This document shows, in pieces, positions 14,662 through 16,906 of a stretch of DNA of 16,906 nt. How positions within the stretch are numbered: position 1 is the stretch's first letter; every line of letters starts with the position of its first letter. The notes under the pieces were generated by a model that saw only the letters and a program-made list of their open reading frames with translations, was not told the DNA's origin and did not search any database. Origin of the DNA: Methylorubrum extorquens (lineage in GTDB: Bacteria > Pseudomonadota > Alphaproteobacteria > Rhizobiales > Beijerinckiaceae). The position numbers and the translations under genes were made by a program. Location: NCBI GenBank assembly GCA_019695455.1, contig JAEUAC010000260.1:1-16906 (forward strand), given 5' to 3'.

Positions 14662-15150
14662 TCAGGACGGCGCGGCCTCGGCCAGCCGGTCCACCCCGGC
14701 GGTGTCGATCGCGGCCAGCATGTCGGCGACGCGCCGGCCGCCCACCATCCTCTCCGCCGCGATCTCGGCGAGGGGGACCAGCACGAAGGCCCGCTCCGCG
14801 ATCCGCGGATGGGGCAGGGTCAGGCCGGGCACGTCGAGGGCGAGCCCGCCATGGTCCAGGATGTCGATGTCGAGCGCCCGCGGTCCCCAGCGCGTGCCGG
14901 GCACCCGCCCGCAGGCCCATTCGGTCGCCTGGCAGAGCCGCAGCAGCGCCTCCGGCGCGAGCTCCGTCCGGACGATCGCGCAGGCGTTGACGAAATCCGG
15001 CTGCGGCACCGGCCCCCAGGGCGCCGTGCGGTAGAAGGCCGAGCGCGCGAGCGCGACGACGCCGCTCTCGGCGAGACGCGCCACCGCGCGCTCGATCGCG
15101 TCGCGCGGAACCCCCAGATTGCCGCCGAAGGCGAGCAGCGCCTCGGCCAT
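14662..15150 (-). CDS. folK: 2-amino-4-hydroxy-6-hydroxymethyldihydropteridine pyrophosphokinase (HPPK)
   Basis: A 162-residue enzyme that transfers pyrophosphate from ATP to 6-hydroxymethyl-7,8-dihydropterin, giving the substrate of FolP. It shows the family blocks in order: LLAFGGNLG (5-13), SAFYRTAPWGPVPQPDFVNA (37-56), the pterin/ATP site RWGPRALDIDIL (87-98) with the two Mg-binding aspartates, and LPHPRIAERAFVLVPLAEIA (112-131). The length is usual. It is the last gene of the folP-folB-folK operon; its ATG at 15150 is 2 bp after the folB stop, so translation is probably coupled. Confidence 0.96.
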   Translation of the reverse strand: MAEALLAFGGNLGVPRDAIERAVARLAESGVVALARSAFYRTAPWGPVPQPDFVNACAIVRTELAPEALLRLCQATEWACGRVPGTRWGPRALDIDILDHGGLALDVPGLTLPHPRIAERAFVLVPLAEIAAERMVGGRRVADMLAAIDTAGVDRLAEAAPS

Positions 15151-15152
15151 GG

Positions 15153-15518
15153 TCAGGCGCGCGATCGCTCGATCGCGACCGCCACGTGCGCGAAGATCGC
15201 GTCGATCGGCGCTCCCGGCTTCCGCAGCTCGATCGCGACCCGCTCGATGGGCGGGAACGCGTCGAACAGGGCCGCCGCGACCGCCTCGGCGGCGGCCTCC
15301 AGCAGCTTGAACCGCTGCGTCGTCAGCGTCCTGCCCGCGACGGCGACCATGTCGGCGTAGGAGACCGACAGCCGCAGGTCGTCCGCCCGGCCCGCCGGCC
15401 CGAGGTCGAGGACCGCCTCCACGTCGATCTCGAAGCGCTGGCCGAGCACGGCCTCCTCGGCCAGGAGGCCATGGCGGGCGACGACCTGCAGCCCCTTGAC
15501 GATGATCCGGTCGCTCAT
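15153..15518 (-). CDS. folB: dihydroneopterin aldolase
   Basis: A 121-residue protein. FolB cleaves 7,8-dihydroneopterin to 6-hydroxymethyl-dihydropterin and glycolaldehyde. Family features are GLQVVARHGLLAEEAVLGQRF (9-29) with the conserved glutamate after the HG turn, SVSYADM (51-57), the LLEAAAEAVAAALF helix (72-85), and the catalytic lysine Lys100 in ELRKPGAPI. The start is the ATG at 15518, which overlaps the folP stop as ATGA; the frame is open much further upstream, but only as a shadow of folP. Together with folP and folK it makes three consecutive steps of folate synthesis. Confidence 0.95.
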   Translation of the reverse strand: MSDRIIVKGLQVVARHGLLAEEAVLGQRFEIDVEAVLDLGPAGRADDLRLSVSYADMVAVAGRTLTTQRFKLLEAAAEAVAAALFDAFPPIERVAIELRKPGAPIDAIFAHVAVAIERSRA

Positions 15519-16357
15519 GCGGCGGCCTCCGCGACGGCCCGCCAGAGCCGGAGCGCCTGCACGTGCTCGCTCACGTCGTGGACCCGCACGATGTCCGCGC
15601 CCGCCATCGCGCCGAGGAGGTTGCCGGCGATCGTGCCGCCGAGCCGGTCGATGGCCGGACGGGGCGGGTCGGACAGCGCGCCGATGAAGCCCTTCCGCGA
15701 CAGGCCGAGGAGGATCGGTCGGCCGAACGACCTCAGGCGGCCGAGCGCCGCGAGACAGCGCAGGCTCTGCCCGTAGGTGCGGCCGAAGCCGATGCCGGGA
15801 TCGACCGCGACGGCGTCGTCCGGGATGCCGGCGCGCCGGGCGCGCTCGAGGGCGGCCTCGAGCGACCGCATCATGTCGTCGACGATGTCGATCGCGGGGT
15901 CGATCGCCGCGCGGTTGTGCATGACGACGAGCCCGGCGCCGCTCTCGGCGACCACCTCCGCCAGGGCGGGATCGCGCGCGAGGCCCCAGACGTCGTTCAC
16001 GATCGCGGCCCCGGCGGCGAGCGCGCGGCGGGCGACGTCCGCCTTCGACGTGTCGATGGAGACCGGCGGCAGGGAGGCGGACCGGAGGCCGTCGAGCACG
16101 GGCGCGACCCGCGCCCATTCCGTGTCGGCCTCGACGGGGACATGGCCGGGCCGTGTGGATTCGCCGCCCACGTCGAGGATCGCGGCGCCGTCCGCCGCCA
16201 TGCGGCGGGCGCTCGCGACGGCGTCGGCCGCGGCGGCGTTCCGGCCGCCGTCCGAGAACGAATCGGGCGTGACGTTGATCACGCCCATGACGAGCGGCGT
16301 CGGGCCGAGTGCGAAGGCGCCCGCCCGGTGGCGCCAGAGGCGCGGTTCGGACGTCAG
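15515..16357 (-). CDS. folP: dihydropteroate synthase, probable CTG start
   Basis: A 280-residue dihydropteroate synthase, which joins p-aminobenzoate to the pterin pyrophosphate made by FolK; it is the sulfonamide target. Motifs: MGVINVTPDSFSDGG (24-38), VGGESTRPG (63-71), SIDTSKADVA (100-109), NDVWG (121-125), VVMHNR (144-149), DPGIGFGRT (186-194), LSRKGFIG (219-226), RVHDV (258-262). The frame has no ATG, GTG or TTG between the end of the upstream gene and Met24. Met24 is too late, because the family needs the strand just before it. The CTG at 16357 overlaps the preceding stop as CTGA, gives LTSEPRLWRH at the N-terminus and a normal length. I therefore take CTG as the start; a sequencing error or a far-upstream start overlapping the other gene is the alternative. 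Confidence 0.93.
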   Translation of the reverse strand: MTSEPRLWRHRAGAFALGPTPLVMGVINVTPDSFSDGGRNAAAADAVASARRMAADGAAILDVGGESTRPGHVPVEADTEWARVAPVLDGLRSASLPPVSIDTSKADVARRALAAGAAIVNDVWGLARDPALAEVVAESGAGLVVMHNRAAIDPAIDIVDDMMRSLEAALERARRAGIPDDAVAVDPGIGFGRTYGQSLRCLAALGRLRSFGRPILLGLSRKGFIGALSDPPRPAIDRLGGTIAGNLLGAMAGADIVRVHDVSEHVQALRLWRAVAEAAA

Positions 16358-16626
16358 AGGAACTGGCTCACGCCCGGGATGGCGCCGACGATCGGCCCCA
16401 TGACGTCCTCGCCGGCCGTCTCGCGGCCGTAGGCGAAGAGCTCGCGGCCGAGCGGCTGCATCTGGCCCATGGGCACGCCGGCGGCCATCAGCTTCTGGCC
16501 GAGCGCCATGACGCCGCCCCCGCCGCCCATCATGCCCATCAGGCCGCCCACGAGGCCGCCCGCCGCGCCGTCCCCGGCGCGGATCCTCGGCGTCACGCCT
16601 CTTCCACCGCTGTCGCGTCCGGCCAT
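16354..16626 (-). pseudogene. C-terminal half of a small conserved protein, apparently separated from its N-terminus
   Basis: A 90-residue ORF directly upstream of folP, whose CTG start overlaps its stop. From about residue 17 the sequence looks like real protein: a Gly/Met-rich link (GGLVGGLMGMMGG), then LGQKLMAAGVPMGQMQPLGRELFAYGRETAGEDVMGPIVGAIPGVSQFL in two pieces, an amphipathic region with a compact end. The first 16 residues (MAGRDSGGRGVTPRI and onward) look like translated non-coding DNA. The ATG at 16626 has no ribosome-binding site. Residues 17-22 (AGDGAA) are encoded by 18 bases that recur, inverted and in frame, at the right edge of the window, where the divergent ORF stops being visible. 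I think this is a gene split by inversion (or an assembly fold-back), rather than a complete gene, but a short native protein is possible. Function unknown. Confidence 0.55.
16561..16578 (-). repeat. 18-bp inverted repeat, left copy
   Basis: On the minus strand this reads GCCGGGGACGGCGCGGCG and encodes AGDGAA in frame in the small ORF upstream of folP. It is identical to the plus-strand sequence at 16889-16906. The base just before the shared block differs (C here, T in the other copy), so the left limit of identity is exact; the other limit is cut by the window edge. Confidence 0.85.
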
Positions 16627-16645
16627 GGCAGTGACGATCCGTGAT

Positions 16646-16672
16646 TTGCAGCCTCGGGCCTCGTGTCATACG
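16646..16672 (+). promoter_or_regulatory. weak candidate promoter for the rightward ORF at 16724
   Basis: TTGCAG (16646-16651) and CATACG (16667-16672) are spaced by 15 bp, loosely like a sigma-70 promoter and lying in the least GC-rich part of this gap. The start codon is about 50 bp downstream. Spacing is short and the -10 is poor, so confidence is low. Confidence 0.22.
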
Positions 16673-16723
16673 CAATCGCCACGCATGCCGCCACACGGGC
16701 CGGGCCGCGCTGGAGGATCACCC

Positions 16724-16906
16724 ATGGAAGCACTCGTCGCCCGCATCGTGACCGCGACCGGACTGGACGCGACGGTCGTCGAGAAGGCCGTCGGCCTGAT
16801 CCTCGCCTTCCTGGTGAAGGAGGGTCCGGAGGAGCAGGTGACGCAGCTGCTGGAAGCCATGCCGGGCGCCCGCGAGGCGGTGGCGGGTGCCGGGGACGGC
16901 GCGGCG
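16724..16906 (+). CDS. N-terminal part of a small conserved protein (runs off the window edge)
   Basis: An ORF of 61 codons, open at the right edge. The start is the ATG at 16724 with a strong GGAGG (16712-16716) 7 bp upstream. The protein starts MEALVARIVTATGLD, followed by VVEKAVGLILAFLVKEGP and EEQVTQLLEAMPGAREAVAG. These are three short helices of the kind found in small helical proteins of Rhizobiales whose families I cannot name with certainty. The last six visible residues, AGDGAA, are encoded by the same 18 bases that begin the protein-like part of the ORF on the opposite strand (16354-16626). From memory, proteins of this type continue into a Gly/Met-rich link and a tail like that minus-strand ORF, so this may be its missing N-terminus or a paralogue. 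No signal peptide; function unknown. Confidence 0.65.
   Translation, partial: MEALVARIVTATGLDATVVEKAVGLILAFLVKEGPEEQVTQLLEAMPGAREAVAGAGDGAA
16889..16906 (+). repeat. 18-bp inverted repeat, right copy
   Basis: GCCGGGGACGGCGCGGCG encodes AGDGAA (residues 56-61) of the rightward ORF and is the inverted copy of 16561-16578. It ends exactly at the last base of the window, so the full length of the match cannot be seen. Confidence 0.85.

Noticed and set aside
15167..15240. Repeated GCTCGATCGCGACC sequence in folB, 60 bp apart
   Set aside because: Both copies encode V-A-I-E on adjacent beta strands of FolB with the same preferred codons; this is coincidence of coding, not a DNA repeat element.

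Overview
The window is very GC-rich, densely coded DNA. Its gene content and short, often overlapping junctions look like an alphaproteobacterium of the Hyphomicrobiales (Rhizobiales), plausibly Methylobacteriaceae. That placement rests on general impression of protein similarity and synteny from memory, not on a search. No rRNA, tRNA, IS element or CRISPR array was seen, and no stretch of more than 300 bases lacks a gene.

Layout. 1-2400: the end of a DnaJ/CbpA-type co-chaperone, a small unknown protein, fabI (enoyl-ACP reductase), and a histidine phosphatase that overlaps fabI by GTGA. 2615-6655: a 1346-residue Pls/PosA-type single-module NRPS (adenylation + carrier domain, six membrane segments, three hexapeptide-repeat domains); its specificity residues suggest a cationic amino acid. 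6707-9542: aroC, a Phd/VapC-like toxin-antitoxin pair whose antitoxin overlaps the aroC stop, and a ribB with a degenerate RibA-like C-terminus. 9589-13358: an R. etli-type L-asparaginase on the minus strand, a divergent FAD monooxygenase, and a convergent histone-deacetylase-like amidohydrolase. 13546-14609: an L,D-transpeptidase lipoprotein and a small secreted cysteine-containing protein. 14662-16626 (minus): the folate operon folP-folB-folK, preceded by the C-terminal half of a small unknown protein. 16724-end (plus): what looks like the N-terminal half of that same family, pointing the other way.

How the genes fit together. Most are core metabolism: fatty acid synthesis, chorismate, riboflavin and folate. 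Junctions are compact, and all four possible NTGA start/stop overlaps (ATGA, GTGA, TTGA, CTGA) occur. Two genes, folP and the asparaginase, seem to begin at CTG; residue numbering against the R. etli enzyme supports this for the asparaginase.

The observations most worth following are: (1) the right end, where the two halves of one protein family lie divergently and share an in-frame 18-bp inverted repeat that would rejoin them into a 129-residue protein if the segment were flipped (DNA inversion, paralogues, or an assembly fold-back); (2) the Pls-like NRPS; (3) the toxin-antitoxin pair coupled to aroC; (4) the CTG starts.
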